This document shows, piece after piece, positions 15,021 through 23,800 of a stretch of DNA of 29,763 nucleotides. Positions within the stretch are counted from its first letter, which is position 1; every line of letters starts with the position of its first letter. The DNA is from JADKIH01 sp031367345. GTDB taxonomy: Bacteria > Bacteroidota > Bacteroidia > AKYH767-A > 2013-40CM-41-45. The DNA lies in contig JANLPR010000161.1 in NCBI GenBank assembly GCA_031367345.1, forward strand, positions 1 through 29,763, read 5' to 3'. Position numbers and translations under genes: made by a program. The notes below the pieces were generated by a model. It was not told the origin of the DNA and made no database searches. It saw nothing but the letters and a program-made list of their open reading frames with translations.

Positions 15021-16591
15021 TTTATTCTGGCTAGGTACCAATCTTTATCATTAATAGTAAACGATAAGATAGCATTATTTTTTCGAATGAAATCTTCTTG
15101 ATTGAATGATGGTGGCTGATCGCATTCTACGAGTAGGTTTTTATTATGCACATTTTTGAAATCATAATGTAACAAACTATCATAATCGTTCACCGGGATT
15201 GCACCTTCAAAAATTGCTGCTGTTTTTGTAGTGAGGTTGGGAGTTGCTACTAACAATGGTACATCCTTTTCTATCTTCTTCTTTATTTGTTTGTTCAATT
15301 CGAAAACATTTTTTGAATCCGTTTGGAAGGTTCCTTCTGTTTGATGAGATACTAGAACCTTGTAATGTTTAAAGGAAAAATAAATTAAGGAGAAGGAAAA
15401 GGAAAATATTGTCAACGTACGATAAAAGATAGTCAACGCTCGTTTTTTATTCATAAACAACATCCGACAAACATATATTTGGAATACGAACATTATTGGA
15501 GCAAAATATCGTTCTTCCGAGACATAGGTCCAATTGCTATTCCCTTCGAATATTTGAGGTTTTGAAACAAGTGATAAGACGATGAGCATTCCTCCTACTG
15601 AAAGCATAATTACCATTGTTAATAGGTCGAATGTATTTAGTATGGATTTTACTTTTCTTCTTAGATAAAATTCTCCAACAAAGAGAATTAACATTACGAA
15701 TGTGAACAGTAATTCAAATGGATGCAAGATGGTGTAACAGCTTAAATTACCCAACTTGATAGTTTCGAATGATTCTGTAAAAAAGAATGCGTGGTATACA
15801 AAAGGATCAATTTGCAATAAATTTTTAGGATAGAATGCAAATTTTTGATTCTCTAAATAGGAGCTATTTCCATAATATTGTTTTTGAAAAATAAAAATAG
15901 CTGAAATAAAAATAATTGAAAATAGTAGTAAAGTAGCGCCCTTTTTGATGTTAATTGTGTTTTTGTTGTAGTAAGAGATTAACATAAATGCTACAGGTGC
16001 TGAAATTGCAATTGGAAAATAGGAAAACCTGGTTAATGTGGCCAAGAAGAGAAAAACGGATGCAAATATTATTTTATGAAATTGTATTTTTTGTGAATCG
16101 AAAATGTCAATATAAAGTATCAGGCTAAATAATAAGAAAACTAATGAATAAAGGTCGGTTGAGGTATAATAATGGAATGGAGCAAAACTAAACATACTAA
16201 GTAAACAAAAGCTTGCAAAGATTTCCTTTTTGTTTTCATTAAAAAGTCGTTTAATGATTAGCCAAGTTGCAACAAAAAAGAGAATTATGAAAATTCCATC
16301 TGTAATCTGATTAGCAACTATTAAATTTTTAAAAAATAAATACAATGGCAGAATACAAAAAGTAAATCCCGGTGGCCATCCAAAAAAAGGGATAAATTCT
16401 GCTTCAAATTGATGAGCAGTAAAAGCAGTTGTGAGAAGTATTCCATTTCCTTTAACCAGATTATAAGTGGCCGCTAATTGAATAACCTTATCAATATTTA
16501 AACTTGAAAACACTATAATGTTTTCTATTCTCAATATTAAAGTAATAATAAAAATGTAGATCCAATATTTTCTCAGGAGGCCAATTATCAT
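15017..16591 (-). CDS. Polytopic GT-C-like membrane glycosyltransferase
   Basis: A 524-residue protein from the ATG at 16591 (the frame opens six bases earlier at a TTG). It has about ten to twelve hydrophobic segments over the first 400 residues, a large non-membrane loop after the first helix (residues 30-65), and a soluble C-terminal domain of about 130 residues. That arrangement is the one of GT-C enzymes (ArnT/PMT/GT39-like), which use polyprenol-phosphate sugar in the periplasm. I cannot see a strict catalytic DE motif, so the family is assigned from topology and neighbours. Its stop overlaps the GT2 gene as GTGA, and it is first of the cassette. The product may be a glycolipid, surface glycan or glycoprotein. 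Confidence 0.72.
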   Translation of the reverse strand: MIIGLLRKYWIYIFIITLILRIENIIVFSSLNIDKVIQLAATYNLVKGNGILLTTAFTAHQFEAEFIPFFGWPPGFTFCILPLYLFFKNLIVANQITDGIFIILFFVATWLIIKRLFNENKKEIFASFCLLSMFSFAPFHYYTSTDLYSLVFLLFSLILYIDIFDSQKIQFHKIIFASVFLFLATLTRFSYFPIAISAPVAFMLISYYNKNTINIKKGATLLLFSIIFISAIFIFQKQYYGNSSYLENQKFAFYPKNLLQIDPFVYHAFFFTESFETIKLGNLSCYTILHPFELLFTFVMLILFVGEFYLRRKVKSILNTFDLLTMVIMLSVGGMLIVLSLVSKPQIFEGNSNWTYVSEERYFAPIMFVFQIYVCRMLFMNKKRALTIFYRTLTIFSFSFSLIYFSFKHYKVLVSHQTEGTFQTDSKNVFELNKQIKKKIEKDVPLLVATPNLTTKTAAIFEGAIPVNDYDSLLHYDFKNVHNKNLLVECDQPPSFNQEDFIRKNNAILSFTINDKDWYLARIK

Positions 16592-16717
16592 GTCCAAATT
16601 AAATGAAAATTATCGTACGGAAAGAAGGATGTTAAAATAAGTTATTGATGGTGATGAAATATAATTTTACCCAAACTGATTAAACATTCATTCCTTTGTT
16701 TGGAGGTATTGTGCCAA

Positions 16718-16747
16718 AAAAAGACCAATCTTCAAATTGGTCTTTTT
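16718..16747 (-). terminator. Rho-independent terminator of the M20 peptidase gene
   Basis: AAAAAGACCAAT pairs perfectly with ATTGGTCTTTTT across a six-base loop (CTTCAA), flanked by A/T runs. On the minus strand it begins four bases after the M20 stop codon at 16752 and ends in a run of T. It separates that gene from the downstream glycan cassette. Confidence 0.9.
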
Positions 16748-16751
16748 GATA

Positions 16752-18122
16752 TTATTTACTCATTTCTGTAAAGTTCTTAAAGAAGATTGGAATAGTTTCA
16801 ATCCCTTTCAGGTAATTAAAAATTCCGTAATGTTCATTTGGTGAGTGAATAAGATCACTATCTAATCCAAAGCCCATCAATACTGATTTAAGTCCTAACT
16901 CTTTTTCAAAAAGCGCAACGATTGGAATAGAGCCACCGCCTCTAGTAGGAATCGGTTTCTTCCCGAACGTTTGCTCCATTGCTTTACTCGCAGCTTTAAA
17001 TGCTATACTATCTGTTGGTGTTACAACCGGTTCTCCTCCGTGATGCGGACGAACTTCTACTTTCACTCCTTTAGGAGCAATTTTTTTAAAGTGATCGGTA
17101 AATAACTTTGTAATCTTATCGGTACCCTGATTGGGAACTAAACGCATGCTTATTTTTGCAAAGGCTTTTGAAGGCAAAACTGTTTTCGATCCTTCTCCTA
17201 TATAGCCTCCCCATATTCCATTTAATTCTAACGTAGGCCTAATGCCTGTACGTTCTAAGGTAGTATAACCTGTTTCTCCAATCACATCTTCTACATTCAG
17301 GTCTTTCTTATATTCGTCTAAGCTAAAAGGTGTTTTGTTTAATTCAATTCTTTCTTCTTTAGTAAGTTCAATTACATCATCATAAAATCCCGGTATACTG
17401 ATATGATTGTTTTGGTCTTTTAATGAATCAATCATTTTGCACAGTATCTGAATTGGATTAGCTACTGCACCACCATATACACCCGAATGTAAGTCGCGAT
17501 TTGGTCCTGTAACTTCAACTTCCAAATAGCTTAAGCCACGTAAACCACTTTCTATTGATGGAATATCATTGGCAATAATCGAGGTGTCACTAATAAGAAT
17601 TACATCTCCTTTAAGTCGATTTTTATTTTCTTTTACCCATGTTCCTAAATTAGAGGATCCAACTTCTTCTTCGCCTTCAATCATAAAGCGGACGTTGCAT
17701 GGAAGTGAATTTGTTTTCATCATCAACTCAAATGCTTTGATGTGCATATACACTTGTCCTTTATCATCGCATGACCCGCGTGCATAAATTTTTCCATCTT
17801 TAATAACCGGATCGAAAGGAGGGGAGTCCCATAAATTTAATGGATCTGCCGGTTGAACATCGTAGTGGCCATATACTATCACAGTAGGCAACTTTGGATC
17901 TATCATTTTCTCTCCATAAACGATCGGGTGACCGGGGGTGTGGCAAATCTCGACTTTTTCTGCACCGGCTTTTACTAATTCGTTTTTAATAAATTCTGCA
18001 GCGCGAACTACATCTTTTGAATATTTACTATCGGCACTTACCGATGGTATTTTTAAAAGATCTATTAGTTCGTCTATAAATCTTTTTTCGTTGGCTTTAA
18101 TATAATTTAGTGCTGTTTCCAT
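16752..18122 (-). CDS. M20-family zinc dipeptidase (carnosinase-like)
   Basis: The 456-residue protein is a two-domain M20 enzyme. Metal ligands and catalytic residues are seen in YGHYDVQP (H86, D88), RGSCDDKGQ (bridging Asp at 119-120), EGEEEVGS (149-156, base and ligand glutamates), ISDTS (D179) and HSPNEHYG near the end. The central lid domain has RDLHSGVYGG, where the second-domain histidine of dimeric family members sits. It should cleave dipeptides in the cytoplasm, releasing amino acids. No signal peptide is seen. It is followed immediately by its own terminator and separated from gpmI by 64 bases on the same strand. The reading frame begins at METALNYI, the usual start of this family. 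Confidence 0.92.
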   Translation of the reverse strand: METALNYIKANEKRFIDELIDLLKIPSVSADSKYSKDVVRAAEFIKNELVKAGAEKVEICHTPGHPIVYGEKMIDPKLPTVIVYGHYDVQPADPLNLWDSPPFDPVIKDGKIYARGSCDDKGQVYMHIKAFELMMKTNSLPCNVRFMIEGEEEVGSSNLGTWVKENKNRLKGDVILISDTSIIANDIPSIESGLRGLSYLEVEVTGPNRDLHSGVYGGAVANPIQILCKMIDSLKDQNNHISIPGFYDDVIELTKEERIELNKTPFSLDEYKKDLNVEDVIGETGYTTLERTGIRPTLELNGIWGGYIGEGSKTVLPSKAFAKISMRLVPNQGTDKITKLFTDHFKKIAPKGVKVEVRPHHGGEPVVTPTDSIAFKAASKAMEQTFGKKPIPTRGGGSIPIVALFEKELGLKSVLMGFGLDSDLIHSPNEHYGIFNYLKGIETIPIFFKNFTEMSK

Positions 18123-18186
18123 TTTTTAAAATTATGTTTTTTATGAAATGACAAGTTAGATTATTTACTAGTTATTGTTTCGTAAT

Positions 18187-19710
18187 TTAATTGATTAAAC
18201 TCATTCCCGTCATTTCTTTCGGTTGTGCAATTCCCATTATTTTTAAAATAGTAGGAGCTAGGTCAGACAAGCGGCCATTATTTATTTTCGTTATGGATGA
18301 ATTGACCAGAAATAACGGTACTAGATTGGTAGTATGTGCTGTATTTGGTGAACCGTCTGAGTTGATCATGCAATCTGCATTTCCATGGTCGGCAGTAATC
18401 AAAAAAGTATAACCTGATTCCATTCCAGATTCTACAACTTTTTTTACACACTGATCTACGGTTTCAACTGCTTTTATTACTGACGAATATACTCCGGTAT
18501 GTCCAACCATATCGGCATTTGCAAAATTTAAACAGACAAAATCAGTTTCTCCTTTTCTCAACTCAACACAAATTTTTTCTGTTACTTCTATTGCGCTCAT
18601 TTCCGGTTGCAAATCGTACGTAGCTACTTTAGGCGACGGAACCATTATTCTGGACTCTCCTTTAAATGGCAATTCTCTTCCTCCACTAAAGAAAAAAGTA
18701 ACATGCGGATACTTTTCAGTCTCCGCTATTCTAATTTGTGTTTTGTTATAATTAGCTAAAACTTCTCCTAATGTTTTTTCTAAATTATCTTTTGAATAAA
18801 TGACAGCAACATTTTTGTATGTATCGTCATAATTTGTCATAGTTACATAGTGTAGATTTAACTTATGCATATTTTGCTCATGAAAATCTTCTTGGGTTAA
18901 TGCAATTGTTATTTCTCTGCAACGATCTGTACGGAAATTAAAACAGATAACCGCATCTCCGCTTTCTATTTTGGCAATCGGATTTTGCTTTTCATCAACT
19001 ATTACTACCGGCTTAATAAATTCATCTGTTACATCTTCGTCATACGAATCCTTTATTGCTTGAAACGCCGAAGTGTATTTTTTACCAATTCCATTCACAA
19101 ATAGATCATACGCCAGTTTTATTCTTTCCCATCGTTTATCTCGATCCATCGCATAATATCTTCCTACAATTGATGCAATTTTTCCAACAGATTTTTTTAA
19201 ATGATTATTAAGTGAATCAATAAAATTTGCAGCACTCTTTGGGTCTGTATCTCTTCCATCAGTAAATGCATGGACAAAAACTTCTGTCAATTCATTTTCT
19301 TTGGCGATATCGCACAATGCTTTCAAGTGTTCAATGTGCGAATGAACTCCTCCATCAGAAACGAGTCCTATCAGATGTAATTTTTTCTTGTTCTGCTTAC
19401 AATAGCTCATCGTTTCTTTGATGACTAAATTGTTATGGAAACTATTGTCTCGAATCGCAAGATTAATTTTCACGAGATCTTGGTAAACAATTCTGCCGGC
19501 TCCAATATTCAAATGACCCACTTCTGAATTTCCCATTTGACCCGAAGGAAGTCCAACGTCTTCTCCACTCGTTTTTAATACACTGTTCGGACTATCGGAA
19601 TGCAATGAATCAATGAACGGGGTATTAGCTGAAAAAATAGCATCAGAATGGTCTTTGGCGCCATTACCCCAACCGTCCATTATGATTAAAACAACTTTGG
19701 AAGAATTCAT
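18187..19710 (-). CDS. gpmI: 2,3-bisphosphoglycerate-independent phosphoglycerate mutase
   Basis: A 507-residue enzyme, the usual length, interconverting 3- and 2-phosphoglycerate in glycolysis with a phosphoserine intermediate. Motifs are intact: VLIIMDGWG with D12, GNSEVGHLNIGAGR with the phosphorylated Ser62, the FTDGRDT loop, MTNYDDTY, and the late metal-binding segments NFANADMVGHTG and ADHGNAD. It should be a two-manganese phosphatase-fold protein in the cytoplasm. The ATG follows TACTTTCGCACC, which looks like a -7 box four bases upstream. The nearest upstream gene on the same strand, the histidine kinase, ends 90 bases away. Confidence 0.96.
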   Translation of the reverse strand: MNSSKVVLIIMDGWGNGAKDHSDAIFSANTPFIDSLHSDSPNSVLKTSGEDVGLPSGQMGNSEVGHLNIGAGRIVYQDLVKINLAIRDNSFHNNLVIKETMSYCKQNKKKLHLIGLVSDGGVHSHIEHLKALCDIAKENELTEVFVHAFTDGRDTDPKSAANFIDSLNNHLKKSVGKIASIVGRYYAMDRDKRWERIKLAYDLFVNGIGKKYTSAFQAIKDSYDEDVTDEFIKPVVIVDEKQNPIAKIESGDAVICFNFRTDRCREITIALTQEDFHEQNMHKLNLHYVTMTNYDDTYKNVAVIYSKDNLEKTLGEVLANYNKTQIRIAETEKYPHVTFFFSGGRELPFKGESRIMVPSPKVATYDLQPEMSAIEVTEKICVELRKGETDFVCLNFANADMVGHTGVYSSVIKAVETVDQCVKKVVESGMESGYTFLITADHGNADCMINSDGSPNTAHTTNLVPLFLVNSSITKINNGRLSDLAPTILKIMGIAQPKEMTGMSLIN

Positions 19711-19714
19711 GGTG

Positions 19715-19722
19715 CGAAAGTA
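19715..19722 (-). promoter_or_regulatory. Possible -7 box directly before gpmI
   Basis: Minus strand TACTTTCG differs from TAnnTTTG at one position and stands four bases (CACC) before the ATG, the same placement as before the helicase and lptC genes. No TTTG is present 19 bases upstream. Confidence 0.35.
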
Positions 19723-19800
19723 ACGAAAAAGATTGTGCCTGCTTCTCCTATTTGACGAAAGTCATGCATTAAAAAAAAATTCATGTAGGATCTTTATTCT

Positions 19801-20769
19801 TTAAACTTGAAGTAACGGCAGTTCAATCTGGAAAATAGTTCCTTTAGGTTGGTTATCGACTATCGTTATTTTTCCGCCATGTTCTTCCACTATATACTTA
19901 ACAATGAAAAGCCCAAGTCCGGTACCTTTTGTTTGTCGCGTCTCTTCATTTCCTAAACGATAAAATTTATTGAAAATGTTTGACTTCTCAGAATCTGGTA
20001 TTCCATTTCCCAAATCTGCTATTGAACAAATAATTTTTTTCTCGTTCGTAGACACTGTTACTTCAATCAAACTTCCTTTTGGAGAATATTTCATTCCGTT
20101 TTCAAGAAGATTGTTGATCAATATATCTAGGGCATTCTTATCGCCATAAATATATTTTCCCTCCTCTATTTTAGATTCTATTTTGCTATGGTCCGGATTA
20201 TGCTGAAATTTTTGAACAATCAATCTCATCAACGCCGAAAAATTAATGTCTTCTTTCGAAAAAGCATATCCATTGTGATCAATTAAGTTGGCCATTAAAG
20301 CATTCTCAACTAAACTATTCAACCTATCTGTGTCTCCTATTGCACTGCTTATAAATGCCATCGATTTTTGTTTATCTAAATTGTGCTTTTGAAGTGTTTG
20401 TAAATACAATTTAATAGATGCTAATGGCGATTTAAATTCGTGAGTGATAGATAGTAAAAAGTTTTTTTGTTGACGTGCCAGTGCCATTTCTTTTCGAAAG
20501 GTTCGCATCATCATTATTGTTCCCCACGATAATAATGATAAAAACACAAGGCCTTCTCCCATCACCATCCAATGTCTGTAGCTAACTTTTTTTTCTAATA
20601 AAATTGTAGTAGCGGTTCTCTGCTCAGCAGTCATGGTTTGTAAACCTACGTTTTCTATGCGGTGATGATATACCTCATTGTTCAATGAAATAAGTAAATA
20701 GGCCCACCAGCAAAACTGGAATAAAATATAAAAGGCCAGAATATATAATATAACGAGCGATCTTTTCAC
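19801..20769 (-). CDS. Two-component sensor histidine kinase, no partner regulator nearby
   Basis: A 322-residue kinase with two membrane helices (about residues 7-29 and 68-88) enclosing a short periplasmic loop of about 40 residues, too small for a ligand domain. HisKA follows with SITHEFKSPLASIK (His110 is the phosphoacceptor), then HATPase_c with N box LLENGMKYSP (N224), G1 DLGNGI and G2 GTGLGL. It is intact and should autophosphorylate and pass phosphate to a response regulator. No regulator gene is in the window, which is unusual. On this strand it comes 80 bases after the end of the PKD gene, so the two may share a transcript, and the kinase may sense the envelope or that protein. gpmI follows after 90 bases. 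Confidence 0.9.
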   Translation of the reverse strand: MKRSLVILYILAFYILFQFCWWAYLLISLNNEVYHHRIENVGLQTMTAEQRTATTILLEKKVSYRHWMVMGEGLVFLSLLSWGTIMMMRTFRKEMALARQQKNFLLSITHEFKSPLASIKLYLQTLQKHNLDKQKSMAFISSAIGDTDRLNSLVENALMANLIDHNGYAFSKEDINFSALMRLIVQKFQHNPDHSKIESKIEEGKYIYGDKNALDILINNLLENGMKYSPKGSLIEVTVSTNEKKIICSIADLGNGIPDSEKSNIFNKFYRLGNEETRQTKGTGLGLFIVKYIVEEHGGKITIVDNQPKGTIFQIELPLLQV

Positions 20770-20849
20770 ACTGTAAATATAGGCGAAACTTTGTGATTTA
20801 CTCAGTGCTTTTTATTTGAAGAAATTTTAAAAAGCTGTCAACCTAAAAT

Positions 20850-23800
20850 TTACTCTTGGTAGTTATACTGGAGTGTTTCGCCGTCTACTTGTTTCAAAAA
20901 TTGCCAGTGACCACTTTCGTCTAATTTTTCAAGTATATAATAGTCCACTCCATGCTCCCAACCTTTGTAGCCTGTCCAATCTAAATGTACGATTCTCATT
21001 TCATCCATCGTTCCTTTCAGTACAATGGTTGATGTATGACCACTCAGATCGCCTCCAATATTGCATGTGTTCACTACTAAAATTTTATAATAATAGTTTG
21101 TGTTTTGAACATCTACGTTATAATCCATATAGTCTGTCTGAACGGATGGAACTGTAGTTAAATATCTAAAATTAATATTATCGGTCGAACGGAATACTTC
21201 AAATTGTGCTACCATTTCGGGATGAATTATCGGTTGTGTCCATTCTGTCAATACACTCTGATTCGTAACAACGGTTGATCGAACGACATCAACAATTTGC
21301 CCATCCAAAATATTCAAAGGAATAGTTTGAGATGTATCACTCCAGCTTGTATAGGTTGTACCGCATAAGTCTGTTGCAATTACTTTATATCTGTAAGCCA
21401 CCGGACAAGTAAAAGTCGAATCTAAATAAGTTAAACTATCGCCAGGTATGGTAGCTAAATAGTTGAACTGTTCTCCCGGTGCGGAACGATATAGTTTATA
21501 TTCGTTCACCGGACAACCTCCGTAAGGCGTCCAACTAACATTTATGTTCTTATCTAATCTGCGTGATGAAATATTTACTGTTGTATGTGCTTTTAACAGC
21601 TCGAGTGGAATTGTATATCCGCAAATATCTATTGCCTGTATTTTATAGGTATAGGTCTTTGTTAGTGTCGTTAAATTCGAATCGGTATATTCTGAAGTAA
21701 GATCAAAACCTGTATTTTGAACGTTTGTCTTTGTGTAAATAGCTGAATAATTAGTTGAATAATCACTCTTTCGATATAATACATAAGCAGCCAAATCGAT
21801 TGCCGGATTGTTTTCCCAAATGATTTTTACTTTTGAATCATTCATCACTGAAACACTATAGATCTGCGATTCATTTGGTGGTAATGTATCATATACCTGT
21901 ATCATCATCGGAAATGATTGTGCGCTACTACATCCATTCGAATTAGAAACTGTTAATGAAACTGAATGGAATCCCGGCGTTGTAAAAACATATGTCGGAT
22001 TAACAGCACTGCTCGTATCTGAATTGTCGAAGCTCCAGTTGTATTGTGCATTAACTGTATTGGAAGTATTGTTGATGAAACTTGTATTGAGTGGCGTACA
22101 TCCTGCTGCTGTTGATGGTGAAAAATTTAATACTGGTGTTTCTAGTATTGTAATTGGTTGTGATCCCCAAGCGGTATCTGTGCAACCAAAATTGTTTTGT
22201 GTAATCAGCTGAACATTAAATTGGCCTGCTTGATTGAATTGGTACGAAGGATTTGTTGCATTCGAAATTCCTCCATCACCAAAGATCCATGTATTCGAGG
22301 TTTGGCCAGTCGATTGATTTGTGAATGATCCAAAGAACGGCTGGCATCCGCTTACCGATGGCGATGTGAAATTAGCGACAGGACTCGGATGTATTACGAC
22401 CGGTTGCGGAAGTTGAAAGAATGAACTGCAACCTGTAGTATCCCATGTTACCAATGAAACGGTGAATGTGCCTGTGTCTGTAAAAACATGTTCTCCATTT
22501 GTAGCAAATGAAGATGCTCCATCGCCATAGTTCCAATTCCATGTTACTGCATTTTGAGAGCTATCAATAAAATTTATACTAAAAGGTGTACAACCTAAAA
22601 GTGAAGTAGCAGAGAAATTCGTCACCGGCCCTTGTACTTTTATATATTGACTTTTTACCAATGTATCACTACATCCTAGTAAACTCTTTGTGAGTAATGA
22701 AACTGTATAGGTTCCCGGTCTGTTATAAATGTGTGAAGGATTACTATTTGTTGAGGTTGTACTATCTCCAAAATCCCATAAATACATATCGGCATCTTGC
22801 GATAAATCTGTAAAATTAACTATAGATGGTGCACATGCAGTTAGATCTGTACTTGTGAAATCCGCTTTTGGTTGTCTTACTTTTATTAATGCAGGTCGAC
22901 GTAAGGTATCTTTACAGCTTGAATAAATAGATGATATCACTAATGTTACATCGTATACTCCCGGCTGAGAATAAGTGTGTGAGGGTGATGTGTCTGTTGA
23001 TGCTGTTCCATCTCCGAAATCCCAGTAGTAATGATCGGCTAATATGGAACTCTTATTTGTAAATAGTACTGTCATTGGAAAACATCCCGAATCTGCAGAT
23101 GCTTTGAAGTCTGCTACAAATGTTGGCAATTGGCGCGACATAATCGTATCTGTACATCCGTGATTGTCTGTCATCACCAGTTTCGGAAAGGATGATGGAA
23201 TTGTAATGTATGAATGTGTCGGGTTCTGCACACTTGAAGTGTCGCCATCTCCAAAGAACCACTGCCAACTAATGGGATTCACACTCTGATCGGTAAATAC
23301 TGCTGCTATTGGCATGCAATATTGATTTGTAGAATATACAAAATCAGCATGCGCTGTATCAACTCTTATGTATTGCGCTTCTACTTTTTTACTTACACAT
23401 GATCCGCTATATACTGTGAGTGTTACATCATATACTCCTGCATCTGTATAAGTATGCAATGGTGCAGGTATCGATGAAATGGTGCCGTCACCAAATTCCC
23501 ACAAATACATCTGCGCATTTTGTGAATTGTTTACATACTGAATATTAATCTGATTACAACCATTTCTTCTGGTTGTAGTAGTGAAATCTGCTATAGGTAA
23601 ATTCACTGTAATTGCCGGATTAATATTGAATGTTTGTGAACATCCATAAGAATCGGTAACTGTTAATTTTACATCGTAAACTCCCTCTCTTGTATAAATA
23701 TGCGATGGAGTTGCTTGTGTACTCGTTGTACTATCACCAAAATCCCATAAGTAACTTGAATAGTTTTGCAAGCTCGTGTAAAAATGAACGGTGTCTAAGC

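Noticed and set aside
20770..20849. Frameshifted remainder of the PKD protein's C-terminus
   Set aside because: All three frames after the stop close quickly and show no sorting-domain motif in the 80 bases before the kinase.
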